A stretch of DNA of 38,867 nucleotides from assembly GCA_900557045.1 (NCBI GenBank), contig USQY01000010.1, positions 1 through 38,867 on the forward strand, in the 5' to 3' direction. This document shows, piece after piece, positions 30,568 through 38,039 of the stretch. Position 1 is the first letter of the stretch. Each line of letters starts with the position of its first letter. This stretch comes from an uncultured Clostridium sp. (GTDB lineage Bacteria > Bacillota > Clostridia > TANB77 > CAG-508). A model generated the notes under the pieces. That model had not been told where the DNA came from. It searched no databases and worked only from the letters and a program-made list of their open reading frames with translations. Made by a program: the position numbers and the translations under genes.

Positions 30568-31257
30568 TTATTTAACCCAATCGGCAAAGCTTCCATCAGA
30601 AAATTCTTCATTTTCCTGATGTTCTTCTTCAATTAGCATTTTAGATAAATCATTTCCAAACATGTCATCCAAAATCCAATTGTCATTAGCATCATCTTCT
30701 TCTAATGTCATATCAACATCGCTATTGATTATATCTTTAGCAATGTTCTTAGATATTCTATCATCTATAGTATTTTGGATTAACATTGTGTTTTCATTTT
30801 TAATTTCTTTATCTTTTTCATCAAAATTAAAATTGAAATCATAATCTTCACCAAATACAATGACATCATTATCCTTTTCTTTTTCTGAATCTTTTTCATC
30901 AAAATTGAAATCATAATCATCTGCTAAATCGAATATAGTGACACCATTATCCTTTTCTTTTTCTGAATATTTTTCATCAAATAAATCTTCTTCATAATAA
31001 TCAGGAACATAGTTAGTATCTATTACTTGTATTTCTTCTAATGAATTATCAAATTCGTCATTCCATTCATCGTTAGAATATTCATCATTTGAAGAATTAT
31101 CTTCAATGACTATGAAATCATCACAATCATCATCGTCATAATTGTCATCATAATCTTCATCAACAATTATGAATTCACTTTCGTTATCGTCAAATTTGCC
31201 GTTATCGGTATCTCTGTCTAAAATATTCATTAATTCTTCAACATAATCTTTACTCAT
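30568..31257 (-). CDS. strongly acidic repeat-containing protein
   Basis: 229 aa from ATG 31257 after AAGGAGG. Asp/Glu dominate throughout, with runs such as DDDDCDDF. Residues about 90-155 contain an imperfect repeat: EKYSEKEKDNGVTIFDLADD then EKDSEKEKDNDVIVFGEDYD, each followed by a DFNFDEKD-type stretch. It is probably largely disordered apart from the last 60 residues. Such acidic phage proteins can mimic DNA or act as scaffold or chaperone. I see no enzyme motif, so all roles are speculative. Confidence 0.7.
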   Translation of the reverse strand: MSKDYVEELMNILDRDTDNGKFDDNESEFIIVDEDYDDNYDDDDCDDFIVIEDNSSNDEYSNDEWNDEFDNSLEEIQVIDTNYVPDYYEEDLFDEKYSEKEKDNGVTIFDLADDYDFNFDEKDSEKEKDNDVIVFGEDYDFNFNFDEKDKEIKNENTMLIQNTIDDRISKNIAKDIINSDVDMTLEEDDANDNWILDDMFGNDLSKMLIEEEHQENEEFSDGSFADWVK

Positions 31258-31269
31258 TTTTTTACCTCC

Positions 31270-31557
31270 TTATTCATATAATGCTTGAATTGCTTTATAA
31301 TAATATTTATCTAAAATGTCATGTTGTTCAAACATACATTTTAAATCTTCATCGTTAAACATTTTTGTACCATCAGAATGTGTTAATGTTGGTAACACAT
31401 TCTTTTGAATTTTTCTATATTCGTGTTTTAGACTTTCTAAGTCTAAAACTTTTTTTAAATATCTTAATTGTTCCTCATCATTATCTTTTTTAGCATTTCT
31501 TATTTTAAATGATAAACTTTTTAATTTATAAGGAACTCTTTCTATTTGATTTTCCAT
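31270..31557 (-). CDS. helical hypothetical protein (95 aa)
   Basis: ATG 31557 overlaps the stop of the preceding gene by one base (TAATG), with GGAGG just upstream. Basic N-terminal helix (RVPYKLKSLSFKIRNAKK), then helices with THSDGTKMFNDEDLKCM. No recognised family. Translationally coupled in the P6 operon. Confidence 0.65.
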   Translation of the reverse strand: MENQIERVPYKLKSLSFKIRNAKKDNDEEQLRYLKKVLDLESLKHEYRKIQKNVLPTLTHSDGTKMFNDEDLKCMFEQHDILDKYYYKAIQALYE

Positions 31558-31850
31558 TATATATATTTACCTCCTTTAATATTTATTAATTCATCCTTAT
31601 CTGATACTATATAAATTTCAGTATCAGTATTTGCGGCTAGAACCAATATTGCTCTGTAATATATTGGTTCTAAAACTATAACCCTTTCATTTTCCAATAT
31701 ACTACTTTGATATATTTGGTTGTCAAAAGATATAACTTTATCATTTATATCTAATTTTATATGCCAACCAAATTTATCATCTATTTTTTCTTCTAATACT
31801 GTAGGAATTTCTTTTCCTTCTCCTATTAATACAAAAGTTTGTTTATCCAT
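31557..31850 (-). CDS. hypothetical beta-rich protein (97 aa)
   Basis: ATG 31850 (MDKQTFVLIGEGKEIPTVL) follows TGGAGG; an upstream TTG in frame overlaps that site. Predominantly strand-forming (GWHIKLDINDKVISF, YYRAILVLAANTDTEIYIVS), possibly a small SH3- or OB-like barrel. First gene behind promoter P6. Function unknown. Confidence 0.65.
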   Translation of the reverse strand: MDKQTFVLIGEGKEIPTVLEEKIDDKFGWHIKLDINDKVISFDNQIYQSSILENERVIVLEPIYYRAILVLAANTDTEIYIVSDKDELINIKGGKYI

Positions 31851-31884
31851 ACTAATTACCTCCAATTTGTTTTATTTTCAAAGG

Positions 31885-31917
31885 TATAATATATAATCGA
31901 AAAATGTATCTTTTACA
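31885..31917 (-). promoter_or_regulatory. phage-type promoter P6
   Basis: Minus-strand TGTAA (31913-31917) and TATATTATA (31885-31893), 33 nt end to end, with TTTCGATTA before the second box. It drives the 31557-31850 gene and probably its downstream partners. Confidence 0.7.
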
Positions 31918-31952
31918 TATAATATGTAATTGTTATTTAATTTATAAAAAAT

Positions 31953-31986
31953 AAAAAAAGGAATGACAAATATCATTCCTTTTTTT
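31953..31986 (-). terminator. terminator after the 28 aa frame
   Basis: AAAAAAAGGAATGA/TCATTCCTTTTTTT with a 6 nt loop, 1 nt after the stop of the 31988-32074 frame. A-rich and T-rich arms make it efficient in both directions. Confidence 0.85.
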
Positions 31987-31987
31987 A

Positions 31988-32074
31988 TTACTTCATTTTC
32001 TTATAATTACCATTTCTAATATCTTTAGTTCTTTTACAAATTTCAATTATTATTTTCTTTATTTGTTTTTTCAT
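31988..32074 (-). CDS. 28 aa basic peptide
   Basis: ATG 32074 follows AGGAGG by 9 nt. The product starts MKKQIKKIIIEICKRTKDIR and is strongly basic. It lies between the DNA polymerase C-terminal gene and a terminator, so it would be the last cistron of that operon. Good signals but short; moderate confidence that it is a gene. Confidence 0.5.
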   Translation of the reverse strand: MKKQIKKIIIEICKRTKDIRNGNYKKMK

Positions 32075-32113
32075 TAGATAAATCCTCCTGGAATTTACCC
32101 AATCTCATCCCAT

Positions 32114-33298
32114 TTAAAAACTTATTATATTTGAATAATATGTTGTTGTTGAATTTGTTTTTATTGTTTGAATACCTAAAGATTCTAATATTGTATTCAT
32201 TTTACTCGTATTTGCGTTTACTATACTATCATAATCTATATAAGGAATACACCAATCTGGTATTTTTTGAATCTTTTTAGGTAGTGCTAATACCATTAAT
32301 GCTTTTTTCTTAACTTCATCCAACTTACTTTCAAATATTTTTTCTTTAATATTTTTATATTCTTTAGGATATTTTGTTTTCATATCTTCTATTGTATCTA
32401 ATGTTGGTATATTTAATAACACAACATCTATTTGATCAGGGAATTCTATTGTTTGATCAGGATATATAACATTCCAAGCATATGCTCCTCTAAATGATTG
32501 CTCTTGGAAAGGTTTCTTATATGCTCCTTCTTGTTTAACTTTCATAGGACTTAAGAATGTTTTTTCTCCTCGTTTTAATGAATCCCTTACTTTATTAGCT
32601 AAATCATCTACACTATTTATTATATTACTAATTTCAACATCATCTGTTTCTTTTTCTAATATTTCTTTAGCAACTAATGAAGTTATAAATTCTCTTGTAA
32701 AATCATTACATGTTGATTTAAGATGATCAACACCTTTGTTATCTAATTTTTCATACACATGACCTTCTCTTAATAATATTTTACTCATATATCTTTTTTT
32801 AGTATCAAATAATAACATTTTAAAGAATAAAAATTCATTTTTCATATTTAAGAAATGTTGATATTCTGGTAATATACCAGAACGTTCTGCATATTTTTTT
32901 AAATGAACAGTTATTAATTTAGTTGCTATAAAACATATTATATTTATAAACATATAAACTAATTCTTTATTTCCTTTACTTAATATCTTTTCATCATCTT
33001 TTACTATTTCATTCATCATAAAATCTACCCAAGGACTTAATGTTAACATATTAGAATCTGTATCTATAGTACACACTGTATCTCTTGGGTCACAAGTTAA
33101 TCTTCCTATTCTATTAAATGCAAAATAGTTATATACTACGAAATTACTATAATATGACCAAAGTGTATTTAAATCATCTTGAATTACATCTGGTATATCA
33201 TTTGGATCTAAAAAACGATTTACTTTGTCAACTATAGTAAATAATAATTTTTTTATTTTAGGTAATTTAGAAAATTCATATAAATTATTTTTATAATA
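32114..33298 (-). CDS. family B DNA polymerase, C-terminal palm/thumb part (frame interrupted)
   Basis: Open frame of 394 codons with no start codon at its head; the first possible start is GTG 33076, immediately before the catalytic motif. Sequence upstream of that is plainly protein-like: LYEFSKLPKIKKLLFTIVDK and DLNTLWSYYSNFVVYNYFAF, RIGRLTCDPRDTVC. Motif C reads TIDTDSN in place of YGDTDS. Then LKKYAERSGILPEYQHFLN, MKNEFLFFKMLLFDTKKRYM and the thumb follow. The N-terminal continuation is 33338-34111 in the same frame, but a short stretch between them (about 33293-33370) reads through only in another frame. Motif A and the exonuclease are on neither piece. It is either a real frameshifted gene or a sequence error. 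Confidence 0.75.
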   Translation of the reverse strand, partial: YYKNNLYEFSKLPKIKKLLFTIVDKVNRFLDPNDIPDVIQDDLNTLWSYYSNFVVYNYFAFNRIGRLTCDPRDTVCTIDTDSNMLTLSPWVDFMMNEIVKDDEKILSKGNKELVYMFINIICFIATKLITVHLKKYAERSGILPEYQHFLNMKNEFLFFKMLLFDTKKRYMSKILLREGHVYEKLDNKGVDHLKSTCNDFTREFITSLVAKEILEKETDDVEISNIINSVDDLANKVRDSLKRGEKTFLSPMKVKQEGAYKKPFQEQSFRGAYAWNVIYPDQTIEFPDQIDVVLLNIPTLDTIEDMKTKYPKEYKNIKEKIFESKLDEVKKKALMVLALPKKIQKIPDWCIPYIDYDSIVNANTSKMNTILESLGIQTIKTNSTTTYYSNIISF

Positions 33299-33337
33299 TC
33301 ACCAATACATTCATTTTGAGATATTGCGTCGATAATG

Positions 33338-34111
33338 CTATTTGAAGAGGCGATTATATCGGCATTTACATTGATTTAAACTAGATAATAATTTTCTCAT
33401 AGGAAATTCATATATATCTTTATAATTAATAAATTTATTTTTTAATCTAATAAATACTTCTCTTACAGTTTTATTATCTAAAAATGAATCATCTAAACTT
33501 ATTTTTTCATTTATAACATTATTAACATAAACAGCAAAATCATCATAATCTATAAATTTTGTATTATCTGAAAAGAAATTTTCAAAAGTGTTCATAGCTG
33601 TAGATATTAACGATTGACCAGTAGCAGTTGTTGATACTGCACAATATAAATTATAGAAAAATGTTATAGGAGAACCTGAACCACCATAATCAGAGTTCAT
33701 TGTAGTTTTTTTAGTATTTTGACCTATATCTTTTATTTTGTATTCATATGAATTAGGATCTAATGCATTTCTTTCATTTTTTAAAGTAGTTCTTTGTTCT
33801 TTTAATCCTATTAACATGTGTATTGTAGGATTATATTCTTGATTTTGATTTTTAAATATAGTACCATTTCCTGCTATAATAAAATCATTATCTTTTATCC
33901 ATTGTATTAATGTTAACACATCTACTCTTTTAGTTTTTCTAAGATAATTATTATCTAATGTCGCTATTGGAACTTTAATGTTATCATCAATAATTTTTTC
34001 TAAATAATCATCTATTTGTTTATCTGTTAATGTTGGATAAGTTAATTTTACCGTTTGTCTCATCTGATTCATCCAATCTTGTATAAAATAATTATTTTTA
34101 TCAACTATCAT
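33338..34111 (-). CDS. family B DNA polymerase, fingers part with motif B
   Basis: ATG 34111 (MIVDKNNYFIQDW) follows AGAGGTG. About 257 aa. It begins after motif A: PIATLDNNYLRKTKRVDVLT and NDFIIAGNGTIFKNQ correspond to the region following the DxxSLYP aspartate, and KKTTMNSDYGGSGSP is motif B (KxxxNSxYG). The last ten residues before the stop (from CKCRYN) look out of frame; shifting by one base gives VNADIIASSNSIIDAISQNE, which continues sensibly toward the 32114-33298 frame. The catalytic Asp of motif A and the 3'-5' exonuclease must be encoded elsewhere, so the polymerase is split between motifs A and B. Confidence 0.75.
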   Translation of the reverse strand: MIVDKNNYFIQDWMNQMRQTVKLTYPTLTDKQIDDYLEKIIDDNIKVPIATLDNNYLRKTKRVDVLTLIQWIKDNDFIIAGNGTIFKNQNQEYNPTIHMLIGLKEQRTTLKNERNALDPNSYEYKIKDIGQNTKKTTMNSDYGGSGSPITFFYNLYCAVSTTATGQSLISTAMNTFENFFSDNTKFIDYDDFAVYVNNVINEKISLDDSFLDNKTVREVFIRLKNKFINYKDIYEFPMRKLLSSLNQCKCRYNRLFK

Positions 34112-34150
34112 TAAAATCACCTCTTTTAATAAATTGTAATTAATGAAATA

Positions 34151-34187
34151 TAAATTTATAAACCCTGTAGAAGGGTTTATAAATTTA
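34151..34187 (-). terminator. terminator overlapping the end of the 34185-35111 gene
   Basis: TAAATTTATAAACCC/GGGTTTATAAATTTA with a 7 nt loop; the stop codon of the upstream gene lies in the stem. It precedes the ribosome site of the polymerase fingers gene. Confidence 0.8.
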
Positions 34188-35111
34188 CATCTTTACAGTA
34201 TTTCTTTTTAATTCAGTAACATTACTTCTCTTATATAATCTTTCAATTATTTCTTTTTCAGTATACATAAATTCATTTATTATTATTATATCAGCAAATA
34301 TTATATCTGGTAATATATCAATACCGAATGTGTTTAAAATTAAAGGATTATCAAATCTTTTTTTAATTTCGTTAAGTGAATATGAATTTGTTACTAAATA
34401 TGTTTCATGATTAGAATTAAATTTTTCGACATTAATCCATTCTTTAGGTAAATCAATAATTGCAGTATTATTATAAAATTTATTATTATCAAAAATATTT
34501 ATTTCACCAATATTATGAATACTGTATAATTTACTATTGTTTTTTTCGAGTTTATTTATACAAATCATTTTATCTAAATATATATCTGTAACATCGATAT
34601 CTTTTTTATCTATTTTTACTACATTATTCAATAAGAATTTATTATACATATTATCATTTTTATAATTAATTATCCCATAGCATTTAATAAATTTACCAGT
34701 ACCAATATTTTGTAAATATAAATTATTATTATATTTATTTAAACCTATTATTCTATATGAATTATTAATCAATACATCTGCATCATTTATAGCTTTATTT
34801 AATGTTTGTATTGTTGTTGTATTGTCAAATGTTAAATATTGTTTTAATTGATCTACACCATTATCAATTGCTTTAAGAGAATTTATTATTATTATTAACA
34901 TAGCTTGTTGATTAACTAACCCTTGATAATTAACATTTTTTATTAACTCAGTTATTTCAATAACTGCAAAATTTATACTTTCATTTATCAATGAACGTAT
35001 TTCATTAATGTTCAATATATTATCTTTTTCACAAGAACACAACCAATCTAATATATTTTTTGTATACGAATATATTACATTTTTTGTTATTTCTCTATCT
35101 ATATTAAACAT
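34185..35111 (-). CDS. hypothetical protein (308 aa)
   Basis: I chose ATG 35111 (MFNIDREITKNVIYSYTKNI), preceded by AAGGGTGA. Helical first half to about 130; the second half is strand-rich and Asn-rich (NYKNDNMYNKFLLNNVVKI, LYSIHNIGEINIFDNNKFY). No membrane segment or known motif. It does not carry polymerase motif A or an exonuclease signature, so it is not the missing polymerase half. Function unknown. Confidence 0.7.
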   Translation of the reverse strand: MFNIDREITKNVIYSYTKNILDWLCSCEKDNILNINEIRSLINESINFAVIEITELIKNVNYQGLVNQQAMLIIIINSLKAIDNGVDQLKQYLTFDNTTTIQTLNKAINDADVLINNSYRIIGLNKYNNNLYLQNIGTGKFIKCYGIINYKNDNMYNKFLLNNVVKIDKKDIDVTDIYLDKMICINKLEKNNSKLYSIHNIGEINIFDNNKFYNNTAIIDLPKEWINVEKFNSNHETYLVTNSYSLNEIKKRFDNPLILNTFGIDILPDIIFADIIIINEFMYTEKEIIERLYKRSNVTELKRNTVKM

Positions 35112-35112
35112 A

Positions 35113-35334
35113 TTATCTATCACCCTTCTTTTTACCATAATTAACAACATTTGAAATATTTAATTTTTCTTTTACATCATTAATTGATTTATCTTGAATT
35201 GAATATTTTGTATTTTTGTCTGTTGTATAAATTTGACCTATAACATTACCATCTGGTGTGGTCATATCTTCAACGTCAACAGTTTTTCCTATAATATCAT
35301 CCAACTTTAAAATTGGAATATTATCTTTACACAT
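35113..35334 (-). CDS. small hypothetical protein (73 aa)
   Basis: ATG 35334 (MCKDNIPILKLDDIIG) follows GGAGGG; upstream in-frame starts overlap the previous gene and lack a site. Strand-like with DDIIGKTVDVEDMTTPDG and a basic C-terminal end (NYGKKKGDR). Overlaps its upstream neighbour by 8 nt. Function unknown. Confidence 0.6.
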   Translation of the reverse strand: MCKDNIPILKLDDIIGKTVDVEDMTTPDGNVIGQIYTTDKNTKYSIQDKSINDVKEKLNISNVVNYGKKKGDR

Positions 35335-35578
35335 GATAAAATCCCTCCACATTATCATCAATTTCATCTTCTTCAACTGATTTTATAACAAATCCTCCTT
35401 CATATAAATATTTATACATAGGATCGGTTAACATCATTTGTTCTATCTTTTGCATCGCCTCTTCTTCTGAAGAACTATTTACAACTACTTCAGCATAATC
35501 TTTTTCATAAAATTCTCCATTACTTTGTATGTCATAATTAATTAATTTTACTAAATAATCTTTATTTTCCATATTCAT
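35327..35578 (-). CDS. small acidic hypothetical protein (83 aa)
   Basis: Two adjacent ATGs and a third nearby follow GGAGG; ATG 35578 has the best spacing. The sequence NGEFYEKDYAEVVVNSSSEE and AMQKIEQMMLTDPMYKYLYE has the strand-helix pattern of small phage modules that occur repeatedly in accessory regions. It overlaps both neighbours. Function unknown. Confidence 0.6.
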   Translation of the reverse strand: MNMENKDYLVKLINYDIQSNGEFYEKDYAEVVVNSSSEEEAMQKIEQMMLTDPMYKYLYEGGFVIKSVEEDEIDDNVEGFYHV

Positions 35579-35903
35579 CATTTACCTCCTTTACATCCTT
35601 ATCCATATCTGATAAAGTTTCTTTTATATAATATAGATATTCTTCATATATTTCTGTTTTTTTAGCTAACTCATCATTAATATCTAATAGTCTACAATAT
35701 TTTCTATATAATATATCATATCTATTTTCTAATTCGCTATATTCTTTATCAGTATTTTTTTCAATAACTACTGATATGTTATCTATTTTCTTTGCTTTTA
35801 ACCATTTTTCAAATTCATCTTCAGTTATATAACCATCAGGATATACTTCAATCAATGAATTGTTTATTTCATCTAATATTTCTTTTTTTGTTTTAATATT
35901 CAT
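35562..35903 (-). CDS. coiled-coil hypothetical protein (113 aa)
   Basis: ATG 35903 follows GAAGGGAAGG, which lies inside the tiny upstream frame 35893-35952. Heptad-like helices (EYSELENRYDILYRKYCRLL and the next 30 residues) suggest a coiled coil. The opening helix-strand (EILDEINNSLIEVYPDGYIT) resembles small phage modules. Function unknown. Confidence 0.65.
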   Translation of the reverse strand: MNIKTKKEILDEINNSLIEVYPDGYITEDEFEKWLKAKKIDNISVVIEKNTDKEYSELENRYDILYRKYCRLLDINDELAKKTEIYEEYLYYIKETLSDMDKDVKEVNDEYGK

Positions 35904-35952
35904 ATGTTTCCTTCCCTTCTATATTATATTCTAATACTTGTTTAAAATTCAT
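35893..35952 (-). CDS. 19 aa leader reading frame
   Basis: ATG 35952 follows AAGGAGG by 5 nt. The peptide is MNFKQVLEYNIEGKETYEY, and its stop overlaps the start of the 35562-35903 gene by 11 nt. The strong ribosome site and the overlap suggest translational coupling: ribosomes finishing here could reinitiate on the next gene. The peptide itself may have no function. Confidence 0.45.
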   Translation of the reverse strand: MNFKQVLEYNIEGKETYEY

Positions 35953-36036
35953 AATAACCTCCTTCTTATAAATATACCACTATATCATAATATATTTTTA
36001 TAACCTTTATTTCTTTGTTATATATTGAATAAAAAA

Positions 36037-36068
36037 ATATCTATAAGGATTTTTTACCTTATAGATAT
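36037..36068 (-). terminator. terminator after the 36087-36515 gene
   Basis: ATATCTATAAGG/CCTTATAGATAT with an 8 nt A/T loop, followed on the minus strand by TTTTTTTATT, 18 nt after the stop of the upstream gene. Confidence 0.8.
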
Positions 36069-36086
36069 ATAAATGTTATTTGAAAA

Positions 36087-36515
36087 TTAGTCATCTATTC
36101 TAGGAACATATATTTCTAATGCAACATCTAACATATTTTCTTTTAACATACCTTCTGTTACTACATATTCACAATTAGCTTCTTCTTCTAATATCTGAGT
36201 ATAATTAACAAAAAGGCGTGTTAAAACTCTAGATAAATAAGCATCAAAATATAGTGTGCCATTCTTCATTTCACCCTTTATTTTTTTTGGTTCAGTATAA
36301 TAATGTCCGACCATATAATCTTCTAATATACCAGTTACATTATATACATTGTGTTTTCTTATTCTATATCGTACTTCTTCTTTTGTTATTAAGTTATTAT
36401 CTACTAAGAATTTAATAAATGTGTCTGAAACATGCTTGTTACTGCCAGGTATAAATTCCTTAGTGCAATCAGATAAAGAATATAATTCAGTATCATTAAC
36501 TATTATTTTACTCAT
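36087..36515 (-). CDS. hypothetical protein (142 aa)
   Basis: From ATG 36515 after GGAGG. N-terminal MSKIIVNDTELYSLSDCTKE then helices (DTFIKFLVDNNLITKEEVRY), an aromatic middle (EDYMVGHYYTEPKKI) and an acidic helical C-terminus. The first half could be a small helix-turn-helix-like domain but no clear consensus is met. A hairpin terminator (36576-36609) lies in its leader. Function unknown. Confidence 0.65.
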   Translation of the reverse strand: MSKIIVNDTELYSLSDCTKEFIPGSNKHVSDTFIKFLVDNNLITKEEVRYRIRKHNVYNVTGILEDYMVGHYYTEPKKIKGEMKNGTLYFDAYLSRVLTRLFVNYTQILEEEANCEYVVTEGMLKENMLDVALEIYVPRIDD

Positions 36516-36575
36516 AAAACATTCCTCCTTAAATTAAGAAATCAATAATTGATTATAAGAATACATAAAAAAAAG

Positions 36576-36609
36576 TATAACCAGAATACAAAACATGATT
36601 CTGGTTATA
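36576..36609 (-). terminator. second terminator, in the leader of the 36087-36515 gene
   Basis: TATAACCAGAAT/ATTCTGGTTATA with a 10 nt loop, followed on the minus strand by eight T residues after one C. It comes 76 nt after another terminator (36685-36718), so either a short RNA is made between them or this is a back-up or attenuator. Confidence 0.75.
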
Positions 36610-36684
36610 ATTGGTTATTAAAAAACTTTTGGGGTTTATAAAAGAAATGACCTTTTATTCTAGTTTAATTAGTTGTTTATAAAA

Positions 36685-36718
36685 AAATAAATGGTATAAA
36701 ATTTTATACCATTTATTT
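36685..36718 (-). terminator. terminator after the 36726-37748 gene
   Basis: A 34 bp perfect palindrome centred on AAAATTTT (arms starting AAATAAATGGTAT), followed on the minus strand by seven T residues, 7 nt after the upstream stop codon. Confidence 0.85.
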
Positions 36719-36725
36719 AAATTAA

Positions 36726-37748
36726 TTATTCAACTAATGAATTTAATTGATTTAACAATTCGTCTTCTTCATTATCTTCTTCTATAGTATTTTCCATTAT
36801 TAAATTTTCTATTATTTCGCATATTCTCATACATACGAAATAATAATTAGTTGATTTCAATATTTCAGGTTTTTCTTGTAGTACTTTTATTATTAGATCT
36901 TTTAATTTATCTTTCTTTATATTGAATATCATGCAGTATTGATCATATACATCATCAACCAACATTTCAAGCATTTCATTATCAATATTTAAATCATCTA
37001 TTTTATTATTATCGTCATCTTTATCTTTAACCTTTTTATCTTCTTCCTCTTTACTTTCTATTACTTCAGATTTTATTTCTTTTTCCCCTTCTTCTTCTTT
37101 ATTTTCAGTTGTTTTATTGTCATTATTTGAAAGGTTATTATTTACTAGTTTATAGTGTGATATATATTTATTTCTATATACATCAACTAATCGTTTGTCA
37201 CTATTGAATGATTCTCGTAATAAATCACTCATTTGTTCTTTATCTTGATATTCCATGTTATTAGTCAAATCATGAAGTGCTTTTTCAATCACTTCTTCAT
37301 CAGTCCATTTTGAAGGATCGACAACTGATTCTTTAACTAGTTCGTATTTTTCACTTATTTTTTTCAACCCATCTTGCATTTGTTTTTCAATTGAAGGCTC
37401 TTTAACTATTTCTGCATCTACCACTTTATCATTTTCTTTTACTTCTTTAACTTTAACTGGTTTTGTTTCTTTAACTATTTCTGCATCTACCACTTTATCA
37501 TTTTCTTTTACTTCTTTAACTTTAACTGGTTTTGTTTCTTTAAATGCTTTATCTATTATTTTTATAACTTCATTAGCAATATTATTTTCTTTTTCTATAA
37601 ATTCTTTTTCTTTTTCATTTAACGAAATAACACTAATTATTTCATTATGACTAAATTGGGCTAATTTTAATTTTTTATATTGTTCAATCATCCAAGGTCT
37701 TATACTTTCATTATCATAAGAATCTTTCTTTTTAAATATTTTAAACAT
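36726..37748 (-). CDS. charged hypothetical protein with 23 aa tandem duplication
   Basis: 340 aa from ATG 37748 after TAGGAGG. Basic N-terminus, helical to about 65, then two identical 23-residue units (from KETKPVKVKEV to VVDAEIV), a helical section around 125-200, an acidic disordered linker of Glu/Lys/Asp (about 205-250) and a helical C-terminal domain with YDQYCMIFNIKKDKLKDLII. No family recognised. Promoter P7 and a palindromic terminator make it a single-gene unit, which suggests substantial expression, for example a virion or scaffold component. Confidence 0.7.
   Translation of the reverse strand: MFKIFKKKDSYDNESIRPWMIEQYKKLKLAQFSHNEIISVISLNEKEKEFIEKENNIANEVIKIIDKAFKETKPVKVKEVKENDKVVDAEIVKETKPVKVKEVKENDKVVDAEIVKEPSIEKQMQDGLKKISEKYELVKESVVDPSKWTDEEVIEKALHDLTNNMEYQDKEQMSDLLRESFNSDKRLVDVYRNKYISHYKLVNNNLSNNDNKTTENKEEEGEKEIKSEVIESKEEEDKKVKDKDDDNNKIDDLNIDNEMLEMLVDDVYDQYCMIFNIKKDKLKDLIIKVLQEKPEILKSTNYYFVCMRICEIIENLIMENTIEEDNEEDELLNQLNSLVE
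37401..37538 (-). repeat. perfect 69 bp tandem duplication inside the 36726-37748 gene
   Basis: Two copies starting at 37401 and 37470, apparently identical at DNA level. They encode the duplicated 23 aa unit, so the duplication is recent or kept uniform by recombination. Confidence 0.85.
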
Positions 37749-37822
37749 AATATTACCTCCTAGAGTTTAAATAATTTTTATTTAAATAAGATATGAAATT
37801 AATTTTATATCTTATTCACTAT

Positions 37823-37854
37823 TATAATATAGTATTGAAATTTCATAAATTACA
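37823..37854 (-). promoter_or_regulatory. phage-type promoter P7
   Basis: Minus-strand TGTAA (37850-37854) and TATATTATA (37823-37831), 32 nt end to end, with TTTCAATAC before the second box. A hairpin (AATAAGATAT/ATATCTTATT, 37785-37816) begins where the transcript should start. Confidence 0.65.
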
Positions 37855-37870
37855 AGGAACATAGAAAAAA

Positions 37871-37895
37871 AAGATAAGGGAATTTCCCTTATCTT
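37871..37895 (-). terminator. terminator after the 40 aa gene
   Basis: AAGATAAGGGAA/TTCCCTTATCTT around a single base, followed on the minus strand by eight or more T residues, 5 nt after the stop of the 37901-38023 gene. Confidence 0.85.
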
Positions 37896-37900
37896 CATTA

Positions 37901-38023
37901 TTATGATAATCCATATTTTCTTCCTAACCTTTGAACATCTCTACAAAAAGCTCTTGCTTTTGTTTTATTATCTACATTTTTAAGTACACTTTCAACTATT
38001 TCAGAAATAGAATCATTTCTCAT
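37901..38023 (-). CDS. small basic hypothetical protein (40 aa)
   Basis: ATG 38023 follows AAAGGAGG by 9 nt. The product starts MRNDSISEIVESVLKNVDNK and ends with ARAFCRDVQRLGRKYGLS. A helical, basic C-terminal half could bind nucleic acid. It sits between the 60 aa gene and a strong terminator. Function unknown. Confidence 0.6.
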   Translation of the reverse strand: MRNDSISEIVESVLKNVDNKTKARAFCRDVQRLGRKYGLS

Positions 38024-38039
38024 ATTTTATATCCTCCTT

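Noticed and set aside
34185..35111. Missing exonuclease/motif A half of the DNA polymerase.
   Set aside because: No DxxSLYP-like motif and no DxE exonuclease motif are visible in it.
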